Shown here one piece after another: positions 15,925-24,793 of a stretch of DNA of 28,131 bases. This stretch comes from JAOZTV01 sp965371805 (lineage in GTDB: Bacteria > Acidobacteriota > Aminicenantia > UBA2199). The stretch's first letter is position 1. Every line of letters begins with the position of its first letter. The position numbers were made by a program, and so were the translations under genes. The stretch lies in the NCBI GenBank assembly GCA_965371805.1, contig CBDUZW010000068.1, positions 1 to 28,131 on the forward strand, in the 5' to 3' direction. Below the pieces are notes generated by a model. That model did not search any database and was not told where the DNA came from. It worked only from the letters and a program-made list of their open reading frames with translations.

Positions 15925-18465
15925 TTATTTTTTGTACATTTCCTGCCAATGTTCAGGCTCTGCCTTCAACCATTTATCAAACCAGGCAATAATAGTCCGC
16001 ATCCACCTTATCCGCTTTTTGTGTTCTAATATAAAATGTTTTTGACCTTTAAAAGTAATAAGCTCTGCTTCTTTTCCTGCAAGCTTTAATGCTGCATACA
16101 TCTGGTAACTTTCACCAGGAGGAACATTATTGTCACTGTCTCCATGAAGTAATAAAATAGGGTTTTTGATACGGTCAACCATATAAAGTGGACTGTGCCC
16201 AATGTATAGGTCCTTTCTATTCCATGGAAAACTATTTGCAGAAGCTACTCCACTATAAAGATACCCCCATTCTCCAATTCCCCAGTAACTTGCAAGAGCA
16301 CTTATACCGGCATGAGAGATAAATGCCGCAATCTTATCAGTCTGGGTTGCCAGATATTGAGTTAAAAAACCTCCATATGAAGCCCCCATAGATCCAATTC
16401 TTTTTGAATCAATATAGGGATGTTCTTTAGTGAGTTTTTTTATACCTTCAATTATCTCCTGTGATGTTATCTTACCCCAATCATTTACATGGACACTTGA
16501 TGACTCCTGACCAAAACCTACCGTTCCTGTTGGTTGGGGAACATAAACAATATAGCCATTTGCAGCATACCAGTTTTTAGGATATCTGCCACCAAATTCA
16601 CGGGTTACCGGAGAAGTCCCGCCATAATAATAAACTATGCATGGATATTTCTTTGCTCTGTTAAAATTAGGCGGATAATAGAGCCTTCCTTTAATAATTC
16701 TATTAGATTGGGCTTTAAAATCCCAGTCTTTACATTGTCCGAAAATAACATTATTAAACATACTTTTATCATAATCTTTTAATATAGAAACACTTTTTGA
16801 AGAGAGATTCACTTTATAAAGTTTTGGAGATTTAGTAGTGCTTGAACCGGAATACACTGCAGTGTTTTTTGAAATATCAAAAGCACGTACAACATCGACC
16901 TTTGTTTTCAATTTCACAAATTTCTTTTTTTTTATATTGTATTTGTATATTCTTGAATATGACTTGTCAGTTGCACTTAAATATATTGTGTTTTTTTGTT
17001 TCCAATAAACTGATCCAATTGATGGATTAAAGTTTTTTGATAATTGTCTTGGTTGTTTTGTCTTTAAATCAAAAAGAAACATTTGGCCATCAAAATCATT
17101 TGGAGTGGTATTTTTAGGAAGAGCATTTCCAATATTATTAAATGAAGATGGCCCACCAGTCATCAATAGTTTTTCTGAATCCGGAGACCAGACTATACTT
17201 TTTATCCAATAACTACTTATCAGTTTTTTAATTTTCCTGGAGCTTAGATTCAGTAATGATGCTGAAAGTTTTTGATAGGGTCTATGCGAATAATCATTTA
17301 TAAATCTGCTTACGATAACATTTTTACTGTTTGGACTTATTAAGACCATATTATAATTATCTTTATAATCTGCAAGTTTATGAGATACACTACTTAAACC
17401 CTCTCTGGATTTGTTGATATAAACTATATGCAGGGCAGACTTGTTTCCGGAGTTTATTGCTCTTAGTGGTAACTCTTTTATATGATTAAAACCCTTATTT
17501 TTATCAAATATTTTAGATGTTGAATAGATGAAATATTTGTTGTCAGGAGACCACCAATAAGTTGAGAAATTTTTTATATCTGAAAGGACTAATCTTTGGG
17601 AGTTTTTATTAAGGTCATCAATATATATAGAGCTTAACTCCTTATTGTCAATTAAGTATGAAAATTTTCCTGAAGATTTTAACCATTGAAATCCACTTAT
17701 ATTTCCTATGTTTTTTGATGAAAATAATAATTTACCATCATTGACTCTAAGAACTTCAATCCATCGCATATTTTTTTCTGTGTGGGGATTTACTCTATTT
17801 AATCCTACCTTCACAAATTTTCCGTTTTTTGAAAGAGAAATAGAGTTGATATTATTTGCATTAAGTATGTTTTTAATATTAACCCTGTGACTACTACTAA
17901 TTGAGCTAATAATTTTTGCCTTATCAAATGGAGAAGCAAGATGCAAAAAAGGTTTAAAAACAAACTTTTTGTCTTTTTTTACAACTACTTTAATTAATAA
18001 TAAGTGTTTTTCGTTTGTCAGATTCAATTCAGCAGCAATATTTTCTCTATTTTTAACAGCTTTTATCTTTTTCCCATTTAAATATATTTTTAAATTACTT
18101 TCAAAATTTTTAATTATAAATTTTGCTTTAAGCCATCTGTTTGTTTTCAAGTAAGTTGCAAAATATAGAATTTTATTTTTATTCGACCTGAACAAGCCGT
18201 CCTTAAGAGGTTTCCACTTTAAATCCAGAGTTTGGTTCCACGAGACTGTTTCCCCTTTTTTTGGAATAAGTTTACTTATATTAACAAATTTATAATTTAA
18301 GATTTCTATAATATTTTTTTCTCTATTACCATTTGTTTCTACTTCTGCAGGTCCTAAAAATAACCAGGAATTAATTGGAACAATTTTTCCCTCTTTTTTA
18401 CCTGTTCCAATGCATGTAATTGAAAGTAAAACTAAAACAAGAAACACCAATGCTATTTTCTTCAT
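15925..18465 (-). CDS. S9-family prolyl oligopeptidase-like peptidase, probable lipoprotein
   Basis: 846 residues. The N-terminus MKKIALVFLVLVLLSITC is a signal sequence ending in a loose lipobox, so the protein is probably an exported lipoprotein. The middle (about 200-590) looks like a beta-propeller with WSPDNKYFIYS and WSPDSEKLLMTG repeats. The C-terminal alpha/beta hydrolase domain has the nucleophile motif GASYGG (Ser near 696), HGDSDNNVP (Asp near 778) and GQKHF (His near 810). This is the full catalytic triad of the dipeptidyl aminopeptidase/acylaminoacyl-peptidase group. It should cleave short peptides outside the cytoplasm. It starts 37 bp after proS and may be co-transcribed. AGGAGG precedes the ATG. 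Confidence 0.9.
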   Translation of the reverse strand: MKKIALVFLVLVLLSITCIGTGKKEGKIVPINSWLFLGPAEVETNGNREKNIIEILNYKFVNISKLIPKKGETVSWNQTLDLKWKPLKDGLFRSNKNKILYFATYLKTNRWLKAKFIIKNFESNLKIYLNGKKIKAVKNRENIAAELNLTNEKHLLLIKVVVKKDKKFVFKPFLHLASPFDKAKIISSISSSHRVNIKNILNANNINSISLSKNGKFVKVGLNRVNPHTEKNMRWIEVLRVNDGKLLFSSKNIGNISGFQWLKSSGKFSYLIDNKELSSIYIDDLNKNSQRLVLSDIKNFSTYWWSPDNKYFIYSTSKIFDKNKGFNHIKELPLRAINSGNKSALHIVYINKSREGLSSVSHKLADYKDNYNMVLISPNSKNVIVSRFINDYSHRPYQKLSASLLNLSSRKIKKLISSYWIKSIVWSPDSEKLLMTGGPSSFNNIGNALPKNTTPNDFDGQMFLFDLKTKQPRQLSKNFNPSIGSVYWKQKNTIYLSATDKSYSRIYKYNIKKKKFVKLKTKVDVVRAFDISKNTAVYSGSSTTKSPKLYKVNLSSKSVSILKDYDKSMFNNVIFGQCKDWDFKAQSNRIIKGRLYYPPNFNRAKKYPCIVYYYGGTSPVTREFGGRYPKNWYAANGYIVYVPQPTGTVGFGQESSSVHVNDWGKITSQEIIEGIKKLTKEHPYIDSKRIGSMGASYGGFLTQYLATQTDKIAAFISHAGISALASYWGIGEWGYLYSGVASANSFPWNRKDLYIGHSPLYMVDRIKNPILLLHGDSDNNVPPGESYQMYAALKLAGKEAELITFKGQKHFILEHKKRIRWMRTIIAWFDKWLKAEPEHWQEMYKK

Positions 18466-18502
18466 TTAAACCTCCTAAATAAAACTAAAATAAGAATTGA
18501 AA

Positions 18503-19951
18503 TTAATAAGCCTTTGCGAAAAGAACTGTATGTTTTGATTCCTTGCCACAGACAACACATTTTGTATGCTTACTGTCAGCATCTTTAATTATAGCTCTGA
18601 TAGTCGTGGCATTTTTTTCCTTAACAGCTGCTTCACATACTTCAGATCCACACCATCCCGTTTTAACTAATCCTCTTTTTGTTTCTATAATATTAGAGAG
18701 TTCGTCAAATGTCTCTGCTTCCGAGGTGTTTTCTTCTCTAAAGTTTTTTGCTTTTTCAAAAAGCATACCTTGTATCTTATCTAAAAGTTCTGTAAATTTT
18801 TCACTTAATTCATCTATACTTACAAACGTTTTTTCTCTATTGATCCTGTTTACCAGCACAACCTGATTTTTTTCAATATCTTTTGGCCCGATCTCTATTC
18901 TAACAGGAACGCCTCTCATCTCCCATTCAGAAAATTTCCATCCTGGAGTGTATACATCACTATCATCTAATTGAACCCTGAATCCACTCTTTTTCAAATT
19001 CACAAATATCTCATTGGCTTTCGGTAATACAGTCTCTTTCCAGTTTCCCTTTGAAATTGGAATTATTACTCCCTGAAAAGGTGCTACTTTAGGAGGTATT
19101 ATCAATCCGGAATCATCACCATGAAGCATAATTAAAGCGCCAATAAGTCTTGTAGACACTCCCCATGATGTCTGCCAGCCATATTCCAAACCCTGTTCTT
19201 TTGTTTCAAAACGGATATTAAATGCCTTTGAAAAGTTTTGACCAAGGAAGTGAGATGTACCAGCCTGCAAGGCTTTGCCATCTGGCATTAATGCCTCAAT
19301 ACAGTAAGTCTGAACTGCTCCAGCAAATTTTTCCTTCTCTGATTTTAATCCTGTAATAACTGGAATAGCAAGATATTCTTCACAGAAGGTTTTATATATA
19401 TCAAGAATTTTTAAAGTCTCTTCCATTGCTTCTTCAGAGCTCTCATGCACTGTGTGTCCTTCCTGCCATAAGAACTCAGTTGTTCTTAAGAATGGCCTTG
19501 TGACTTTTTCCCATCTTACTACATTTGCCCATTGATTAATAAGGACGGGTAAATCTCTCCATGATGTGATCCATTTTGAATACATATGACATATTATCGC
19601 TTCCGAAGTTGGTCTTATAGCGAGTCTCTCTTCAAGTTCATTATCACCACCATGAGTTACCCAGGCAACTTCAGGAGCAAACCCTTCAACGTGTTCTGCT
19701 TCTTTTTTTAGAAAACTCTCAGGAATTAAAAGGGGGAAATATGCATTTCTATGTCCGGTTTCTTTGAACATTCTATCTAAATTATCTTTTATATGTTCCC
19801 AGATCTCATAACCATAAGGTCTGATAACCATAACACCTTTTGTCGGTGAGTAATCAGCAAGCTCTGCACGTCTTATTAATTCAGTATACCATTTTGAAAA
19901 ATCTTCAGATCTTTTTGTTATCTGATTTACAAATCCATCTTTTTTACCCAT
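18503..19951 (-). CDS. proS: Prolyl-tRNA synthetase, short archaeal/eukaryotic type
   Basis: 482 residues, matching the short ProRS type (no editing insertion; about 480 residues) rather than the long E. coli type. It charges tRNA-Pro. Class II synthetase motifs are clear: VIRPYGYEIWEHI near the start, VRWEKVTRPFLRTTEFLWQEG (motif 2) and RPTSEAIICHMYSKWI. The C-terminal domain carries CGSEVCEAA and CVVCGKESK, the zinc-type cysteines of this subtype, and ends in the usual Tyr. AGGAGA lies before the ATG. A well-formed promoter lies immediately upstream. Confidence 0.96.
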   Translation of the reverse strand: MGKKDGFVNQITKRSEDFSKWYTELIRRAELADYSPTKGVMVIRPYGYEIWEHIKDNLDRMFKETGHRNAYFPLLIPESFLKKEAEHVEGFAPEVAWVTHGGDNELEERLAIRPTSEAIICHMYSKWITSWRDLPVLINQWANVVRWEKVTRPFLRTTEFLWQEGHTVHESSEEAMEETLKILDIYKTFCEEYLAIPVITGLKSEKEKFAGAVQTYCIEALMPDGKALQAGTSHFLGQNFSKAFNIRFETKEQGLEYGWQTSWGVSTRLIGALIMLHGDDSGLIIPPKVAPFQGVIIPISKGNWKETVLPKANEIFVNLKKSGFRVQLDDSDVYTPGWKFSEWEMRGVPVRIEIGPKDIEKNQVVLVNRINREKTFVSIDELSEKFTELLDKIQGMLFEKAKNFREENTSEAETFDELSNIIETKRGLVKTGWCGSEVCEAAVKEKNATTIRAIIKDADSKHTKCVVCGKESKHTVLFAKAY

Positions 19952-19973
19952 TTTAATCTCCTATATCATCAAT

Positions 19974-20002
19974 ATTATATAGGATTAAGCAGATAGTGGC
20001 AA
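19974..20002 (-). promoter_or_regulatory. Promoter of proS
   Basis: On the minus strand TTGCCA (19997-20002, five of six) and a perfect TATAAT (19974-19979) are 17 bp apart. The predicted start is near 19967, leaving a leader of about 16 bases before the ATG, too short for any riboswitch or T-box. Confidence 0.65.
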
Positions 20003-20082
20003 TAGAGAGGTAATTTTGTTCTAACATAAATCATAAAGATTATCAATGAATAATTCCAAATGGTTAGTCAGGCTGCTATGGT

Positions 20083-20110
20083 TTTAAATGTCACTTTAAA
20101 TACTGCTATG
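20083..20110 (+). repeat. 8-bp direct repeat CTGCTATG upstream of the nrdD leader
   Basis: CTGCTATG occurs at 20083-20090 and 20103-20110, exactly 20 bp apart (two DNA turns), with TTTAAA blocks between. It lies just upstream of a perfect TATAAT at 20120 and could be a binding site for a regulator. It does not match the NrdR box as I know it. Confidence 0.3.
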
Positions 20111-20119
20111 TGGCTGTTG

Positions 20120-20125
20120 TATAAT
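20120..20125 (+). promoter_or_regulatory. Candidate -10 for the nrdD-nrdG leader
   Basis: Perfect TATAAT at 20120-20125; the -35 region is weak (TTTAAA-like). A start near 20132 would transcribe the whole riboswitch. A second candidate, TTGACA (20151-20156) with 17 bp to TAAACT (20174-20179), has a better -35. It would start near 20186 and lose the 5' strand of aptamer helix P1. Confidence 0.4.
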
Positions 20126-20177
20126 TTATTTGATATTATTTTTACCTATATTGACATTTTCTGAATTAGGAATTAAA

Positions 20178-20351
20178 CTATGATTTATGGTGCAATTCAA
20201 GGGAAGAGGGATCATAACCCCACAGCCCCCGCTGCCGTGACCGGTTCAGATTGCAAAATCTGATAAAGTCTTTAAGAACATAGCCACTGCCCAGTTTTGG
20301 GTGGGAAGGCCTTAAAGATTCCCAGGAGTCGGAAGACCTGTTTCATCATAG
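20178..20351 (+). ncRNA. Cobalamin (B12) riboswitch aptamer controlling nrdD-nrdG
   Basis: The conserved blocks of the cobalamin riboswitch (Rfam RF00174) appear in order: GGTGC (from 20189), AAGGGAA, CACAGCCCCCGC, GCCACTG, GGTGGGAAGG, and a B12-box-like AGGAGTCGGAAGACCTG. A perfect 7-bp P1 helix closes the element: CTATGAT at 20178-20184 pairs with ATCATAG at 20345-20351. The element is followed eight bases later by a strong intrinsic terminator, then by nrdD. This is the layout of a B12-repressed transcription attenuator. B12 riboswitches are known to repress B12-independent isozymes, which fits a class III ribonucleotide reductase. Confidence 0.93.
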
Positions 20352-20358
20352 AGACTGT

Positions 20359-20395
20359 TTTTATTTCTGCGGGTGGCAGAAGAAAGATTTTTTTT
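20359..20395 (+). terminator. Intrinsic terminator, riboswitch expression platform
   Basis: Arms 20359-20370 and 20376-20387 form a 12-position stem with one A-A mismatch and two G-T pairs around a GGGTG loop. Eight consecutive T follow directly (20388-20395). It lies between the B12 aptamer and nrdD, about 75 bp before the start codon, so it should end the transcript when B12 is bound. Confidence 0.85.
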
Positions 20396-20470
20396 GATAA
20401 AATATTATCTTTAATTTCTTTCCCCCATTGTAATAAAAATAAAATTGTTAAATTATGAAAAGGAGAAAGA

Positions 20471-22594
20471 ATGTTTAAAAAAATTTCTAAAAGAGATGGC
20501 AGATTGCTTGATTTTGAAGTCACAAAGATCTCAGAGGCATTGTGTAAAGCCGGAAAAGCTTCAGGAGAATTTGAACTTAAAGTTGCAGAAAAGCTTACAA
20601 TCAGAGTCATAAATATTGCTGATCAACTTATTCAAAACCAAAATCCCTCAGTTGAGCAAATTCAGGATATTGTTGAGGATGTACTGCTTAATTCAGTTTA
20701 TAAAAAAACAGCAAAGAAATATATTATCTATAGAGATCAGCATGAAAAAATACGTAAACTTGCTTCAAAGGTAAACGTAGATATGGTTGATCAATATCTT
20801 GAGAAATTAGACTGGCAGGTAAAAGAGAATAGCAATATGTCATTTTCCTTACAGGGTTTGAATAATTATCTTTCTTCTGAAATAAGTAAAACATACTGGC
20901 TTAATAAGATTTACTCATCTGAAGTCAGAGAGGCTCATCAAAGCGGTGCTTTTCATATTCATGATCTGAACACATTATCCGTCTACTGTGTTGGCTGGGA
21001 TCTGCAGGATTTATTAATGACTGGCTTTAAAGGAGTTTCAGGCAAAGTTGAAAGTAAACCACCAAAACATTTAAAAAGCGCCCTCAATCAGATTGTGAAT
21101 TTTTTCTATACTCTTCAGGGAGAGGCTGCAGGAGCACAGGCTTTTTCGAATTTTGATACCCTTCTGGCGCCATTTATCCGATATGACGATCTTACCTATA
21201 AAGAGGTAAAACAGGCAATGCAGGAATTTATTTTTAATATTAATATACCGACCCGAGTTGGATTTCAGAGTCCTTTTACCAATATTACAATGGATCTTGA
21301 AGTTTCGCCGCTATTAAAAGATGCCCCTGTCATAATCGGAGGAGAAAAAAAAGAAGAGACATATTCTGAATTTCAAAATGAGATGAATATGTTGAATAAT
21401 GCCTTTCTTGAAATTATGAAAGAGGGTGATGCAAAGGGGAGAGTTTTTACTTTTCCGATCCCGACATATAATATAACAAAAAATTTCAACTGGGATAATC
21501 CAGAATTAGATGCTTTATGGGAGTCAACTGCCAGGTATGGAATTCCATATTTCTCAAATTTTATTAATTCAGATCTTGATCCGGAAGATGCAAGATCGAT
21601 GTGCTGCAGATTAAGACTGGATACACGTAAATTGGAAAATAAGGGAGGTGGTCTATTTGGTGCAAATCCATTAACCGGTTCCATCGGGGTTGTCACGCTA
21701 AATTTACCTCGTATTGGATATTTAGCTGAGAACGAAACTGAATTTTTTGCAGAGATTAAAAAGCTTATGGAAATGGCAAAAAAAAGCCTTGAAATTAAGA
21801 GAAAAGTTCTGGAAAAACTAACTGCTACAAATCTATATCCCTATACCTCTTTTTATCTAAGAAATATTAAAGAAAACTATAATAAATACTGGGAAAATCA
21901 TTTTTCCACAATTGGCATTATCGGAATGAATGAAGCGCTTGAAAATTTTCTTGGAGTAAATATCGGTTCTAAACAGGGTATCGATTTTGCAGAAAAGACG
22001 ATGGATTTTATCCGAGATATCCTAATACAATATCAAAAAGAAACTGGCAATAATTATAATCTTGAAGCAACTCCGGCAGAAGGGACCTCTTATCGGCTGG
22101 CAAAAATTGACAAGAAACTGTATCCAGAAATAATCTGTGCAAATGAAATTGAATATAAAAAAAGTGGCATCCCATTTTACACAAACTCATCTCAACTACC
22201 TGTTAATTTTACTGATGATATTTTTAAGGTCCTGGACTTACAGGATAAGATCCAGACACAGTATACCGGTGGTACAGTTCTCCATATATTCTGTGGAGAA
22301 AAGAACCTTGATAAAGATAGTATTAAAAATCTGGTGAAGAAAATATGCTATAACTATCATCTACCTTATTTTACTATATCACCCACATTTAGTATCTGTC
22401 CAAACCATGGGTTTATCTCTGGAGAAGTAGAAGTCTGTCCTGAATGCAACGAAGTATGTGAAATTTATTCACGTATTGTTGGATATATTAGGCCTCTAAA
22501 ACAGTGGAATATTGGAAAAACCGAAGAATTTAAAATGAGAAAGACTTTCTCTTTAGGGAAAGCAAAAAATGAGTTGAAGAAGATTGCGGTTTAG
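20471..22594 (+). CDS. nrdD: Anaerobic (class III) ribonucleoside-triphosphate reductase
   Basis: 707 residues. It reduces ribonucleotides to deoxyribonucleotides under anoxic conditions by glycyl-radical chemistry. An N-terminal ATP-cone (about 1-95: FKKISKRDGRLLDFEVTKI onward) gives allosteric control. The catalytic barrel includes MCCRLRLDTR and GGLFGANPLTGSIGVVTLNLPR. The C-terminal zinc motif is CPNHG followed by CPEC (near 643-663). The radical site is G671 in RIVGYIRP. ATG 20471 has AGGAG six bases ahead. Oxygen destroys the glycyl radical, so the enzyme points to anaerobic growth. The B12 riboswitch upstream implies repression when a B12-dependent enzyme can take over. Confidence 0.96.
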   Translation: MFKKISKRDGRLLDFEVTKISEALCKAGKASGEFELKVAEKLTIRVINIADQLIQNQNPSVEQIQDIVEDVLLNSVYKKTAKKYIIYRDQHEKIRKLASKVNVDMVDQYLEKLDWQVKENSNMSFSLQGLNNYLSSEISKTYWLNKIYSSEVREAHQSGAFHIHDLNTLSVYCVGWDLQDLLMTGFKGVSGKVESKPPKHLKSALNQIVNFFYTLQGEAAGAQAFSNFDTLLAPFIRYDDLTYKEVKQAMQEFIFNINIPTRVGFQSPFTNITMDLEVSPLLKDAPVIIGGEKKEETYSEFQNEMNMLNNAFLEIMKEGDAKGRVFTFPIPTYNITKNFNWDNPELDALWESTARYGIPYFSNFINSDLDPEDARSMCCRLRLDTRKLENKGGGLFGANPLTGSIGVVTLNLPRIGYLAENETEFFAEIKKLMEMAKKSLEIKRKVLEKLTATNLYPYTSFYLRNIKENYNKYWENHFSTIGIIGMNEALENFLGVNIGSKQGIDFAEKTMDFIRDILIQYQKETGNNYNLEATPAEGTSYRLAKIDKKLYPEIICANEIEYKKSGIPFYTNSSQLPVNFTDDIFKVLDLQDKIQTQYTGGTVLHIFCGEKNLDKDSIKNLVKKICYNYHLPYFTISPTFSICPNHGFISGEVEVCPECNEVCEIYSRIVGYIRPLKQWNIGKTEEFKMRKTFSLGKAKNELKKIAV

Positions 22595-22612
22595 TATATC
22601 GGGAATGGGATA

Positions 22613-23296
22613 GTGCAGATCGGCGGAATTATCCCCAGCTCTCTTTTGGATTATCCAGGGAAAATATCGGCAGTGGTCTTTTGTATTGGCTGTAATTTCA
22701 GATGTCCATACTGCCAAAATTCCTGGCTGCTGGACAATGAAAAGCCACTTTTTTCTGCAAATGATGTTTTTGAACTGCTCAAGGACAGGGTGGGCAAACT
22801 TGATGGGGTTGTATTATCGGGAGGTGAGCCTACAATTCAGAAAAACATAGTGAGTTTTGCAAAAAGAATCAAGGAAATGGGCTTTCTCATCAAATTAGAT
22901 ACAAACGGAAATAAACCTGAGATAATATCCAGATTATTAGATCAGAATTTACTGGATTATATTGCAATGGATATAAAAGGGCCTTTGAAAAGGTACCCTG
23001 AAATTATAAATACAAATATTAATATTGAAAATATAAAAGAGAGTATTGAACTCATAAAAAACTCAAATATTAAACATGAGTTCAGAACGACTCTGGTCCG
23101 TTCAATGCTGGCAGAGCCGGATATTTTAGAATGCGGGCGATTGATAGAGGGAACCGGGACTTATTATCTACAGAAATTCAGACCTGATAATGTATTGGAC
23201 ATAAATTTTAAATCAGAAAAAACCTATTCTGATAAAGAGTTGGAAATAATTGTTGATAAGTTAAGCTTTTTTGTAGATAAATGTGAATACAGGTGA
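22613..23296 (+). CDS. nrdG: Anaerobic ribonucleotide reductase activating radical SAM protein
   Basis: 227 residues, of the NrdG2 (TIGR02495) type. It is a radical SAM enzyme that makes the glycyl radical on NrdD. The cluster motif is CNFRCPYC (cysteines at 27, 31 and 34), preceded by LDYPGKISAVVFCIGC. The SAM-binding segment is VVLSGGEPT, and LIKLDTNGN is typical of activases. The start is GTG at 22613 with GGGA upstream. It follows nrdD by 18 bp and should share its riboswitch-controlled transcript. Confidence 0.94.
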   Translation: MQIGGIIPSSLLDYPGKISAVVFCIGCNFRCPYCQNSWLLDNEKPLFSANDVFELLKDRVGKLDGVVLSGGEPTIQKNIVSFAKRIKEMGFLIKLDTNGNKPEIISRLLDQNLLDYIAMDIKGPLKRYPEIINTNINIENIKESIELIKNSNIKHEFRTTLVRSMLAEPDILECGRLIEGTGTYYLQKFRPDNVLDINFKSEKTYSDKELEIIVDKLSFFVDKCEYR

Positions 23297-23316
23297 TGCA
23301 AAAATATAATCCATTA

Positions 23317-23335
23317 AAAAGAGAGTTACTCTTTT
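23317..23335. terminator. Possible bidirectional terminator between nrdG and the methyltransferase gene
   Basis: AAAAGAG (23317-23323) and CTCTTTT (23329-23335) form a 7-bp stem with a 5-base loop in the 40-bp gap between converging genes. A and T runs on its two flanks suit both directions, but the stem is AT-rich and weak. Confidence 0.4.
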
Positions 23336-23336
23336 C

Positions 23337-24071
23337 TTAATACCCAGGCTTTGAACAGTAGAATATAACCCTTTCTGAGTTTTGTGACCAATCATCTCCT
23401 GAATAGTTTCCAAAGATTTTATTTATTATAAAACCAGATTTCTTGAGGGCATTTTCTAATTCTGTTTTTTCAAACAAACGAACAGATTCAAAATAGATTT
23501 CCTCTTTATCTTTTGAGATAAATGAAATTTTTTTTATTACTCTTTTATTCTCAATTTTTCTCTCTTCCAGAGCCGTTATCTCTTCTGAGATTTTTTTTTT
23601 GCTTATTCCAGCTATGTTGTTTTTTACAAAATCTGCATTAAAAAAATCAAACCAGAATTTCCCGTTTTGATTTAGCGATTCAAAAATGGCATCAAAAACA
23701 GAGAAGTTTTCTTCATCTGATTCAAAATATCCAAAACTGGAGAAAAAAGAGAGTATAATGTCAAATTTCCCTGGAATATTTCTAATATCTCCAATAATGA
23801 ATTTTTGTTTCCCATATTTTCTTCTACCACTATTAATCAGATTTTCTGAAAGATCCAATCCAAATACTTTATATCCGTATTTATTCAGGATCGATAGATG
23901 TCTACCCTCTCCACAAGCAAGATCAAGTAATGTGTTTTTTAAGTCTGGTTTAATTGTATTCAGGACAAGCTCTATTTGCATCTTTGCATCATTGGTATCC
24001 CTTTTTTGATATAATTTCAGATAGTCTTCATTGAACCATTTTTGATACCATGGTTGATCTGCTCCAGTCAT
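23337..24071 (-). CDS. Class I SAM-dependent methyltransferase
   Basis: 244 residues. SAM motif I is LDLACGEGRH at 49-58, and the ribose-binding acid lies in GLDLSENLI (about 71-79). IIGDIRNIP and FDIILSFFSSFGYF match motifs II and III. The N-terminus (WYQKWFNEDYLKLYQKRD) resembles a common group of bacterial methyltransferases of unknown substrate. Its ATG overlaps the stop of the upstream hydrolase by 4 bp, so the two are co-translated and may act on the same metabolite. The target is unknown. Confidence 0.85.
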   Translation of the reverse strand: MTGADQPWYQKWFNEDYLKLYQKRDTNDAKMQIELVLNTIKPDLKNTLLDLACGEGRHLSILNKYGYKVFGLDLSENLINSGRRKYGKQKFIIGDIRNIPGKFDIILSFFSSFGYFESDEENFSVFDAIFESLNQNGKFWFDFFNADFVKNNIAGISKKKISEEITALEERKIENKRVIKKISFISKDKEEIYFESVRLFEKTELENALKKSGFIINKIFGNYSGDDWSQNSERVIFYCSKPGY

Positions 24072-24715
24072 TTTATTCCATGTGTAATTTTATATTCTGC
24101 CCAGTTTTGTTTTAATGATATAAAATTTTCAAAATTATCCAGTCTCATAATAAATGGATTAGTCTTAATTTCATTTTCAATTGTTGATTGAGGAGAAGTA
24201 CCATAGTTATGCCCGGGCCATACAAGAGTATTTGGAGGTAGCCCCATAAGACGTTTAAGACTATTAAATTCTTCTTTTGCATCAATTTCAGTGTATGTTC
24301 CTCCAACCTTTCCCACAAATAAAGTATCACCGGTTATCAGATTATTTTCAACTTTTACACAAATTGAATCTTTAGTATGTCCAGGAGTGTGGAAAAAAGA
24401 TAAGTTAATAGAATTATCTATATTACTTAATTTTAGGACCCCATTATCTTTTATATGAATATCTCCATTACTTGAAGGATGAGTAATTAATTTAATTTTC
24501 ATTTTATTACAAAAATAGTCATTCCCACCTGTATGGTCTATATGGGAGTGTGTGTTTACTATATAGATTAAATTTAATCCTGCTTTCTTAACCTCCAATT
24601 CACACTTTTCAAAATCAGGAGACGGATCAATTAACACTCCATTTTGGGAAATAGGACAGCCAATCAAATAAGCATAGTTCCGATCACCACCAGAATCAAT
24701 CTGTTTAAATATCAT
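24068..24715 (-). CDS. Metallo-beta-lactamase-fold hydrolase (glyoxalase II-like)
   Basis: 215 residues, the size of single-domain MBL hydrolases. The binuclear metal motif is HSHIDH at 56-61 (HxHxDH form), with further ligands H113 in TPGHT, D130 in TGDTLF and H169 in WPGHNYG. It resembles glyoxalase-II-like thioesterases, but the substrate-binding C-terminal domain of true glyoxalase II is short here. It is the first gene of a two-gene operon with the methyltransferase. AAGGAG precedes the ATG. Confidence 0.88.
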   Translation of the reverse strand: MIFKQIDSGGDRNYAYLIGCPISQNGVLIDPSPDFEKCELEVKKAGLNLIYIVNTHSHIDHTGGNDYFCNKMKIKLITHPSSNGDIHIKDNGVLKLSNIDNSINLSFFHTPGHTKDSICVKVENNLITGDTLFVGKVGGTYTEIDAKEEFNSLKRLMGLPPNTLVWPGHNYGTSPQSTIENEIKTNPFIMRLDNFENFISLKQNWAEYKITHGIK

Positions 24716-24737
24716 TTTATCTCTCCTTAAAATAGTA

Positions 24738-24767
24738 ATTATACCTAATTTAAGAGTTTTTTGTAAA
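24738..24767 (-). promoter_or_regulatory. Promoter of the MBL hydrolase-methyltransferase operon
   Basis: On the minus strand TTTACA (24762-24767, five of six) and a perfect TATAAT (24738-24743) are 18 bp apart. The start is predicted near 24731, about 16 bases before the ATG. Confidence 0.55.
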
Positions 24768-24793
24768 TTTGAATAAGAAAGTTTGGTTAAATT

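Noticed and set aside
19952..19973. T-box or other leader control of proS
   Set aside because: The predicted leader is only about 16 bases long.
20272..20610. Minus-strand open frame of about 112 codons across the nrdD leader
   Set aside because: It lies opposite the riboswitch, the terminator and the start of nrdD, and its translation looks like no protein family.
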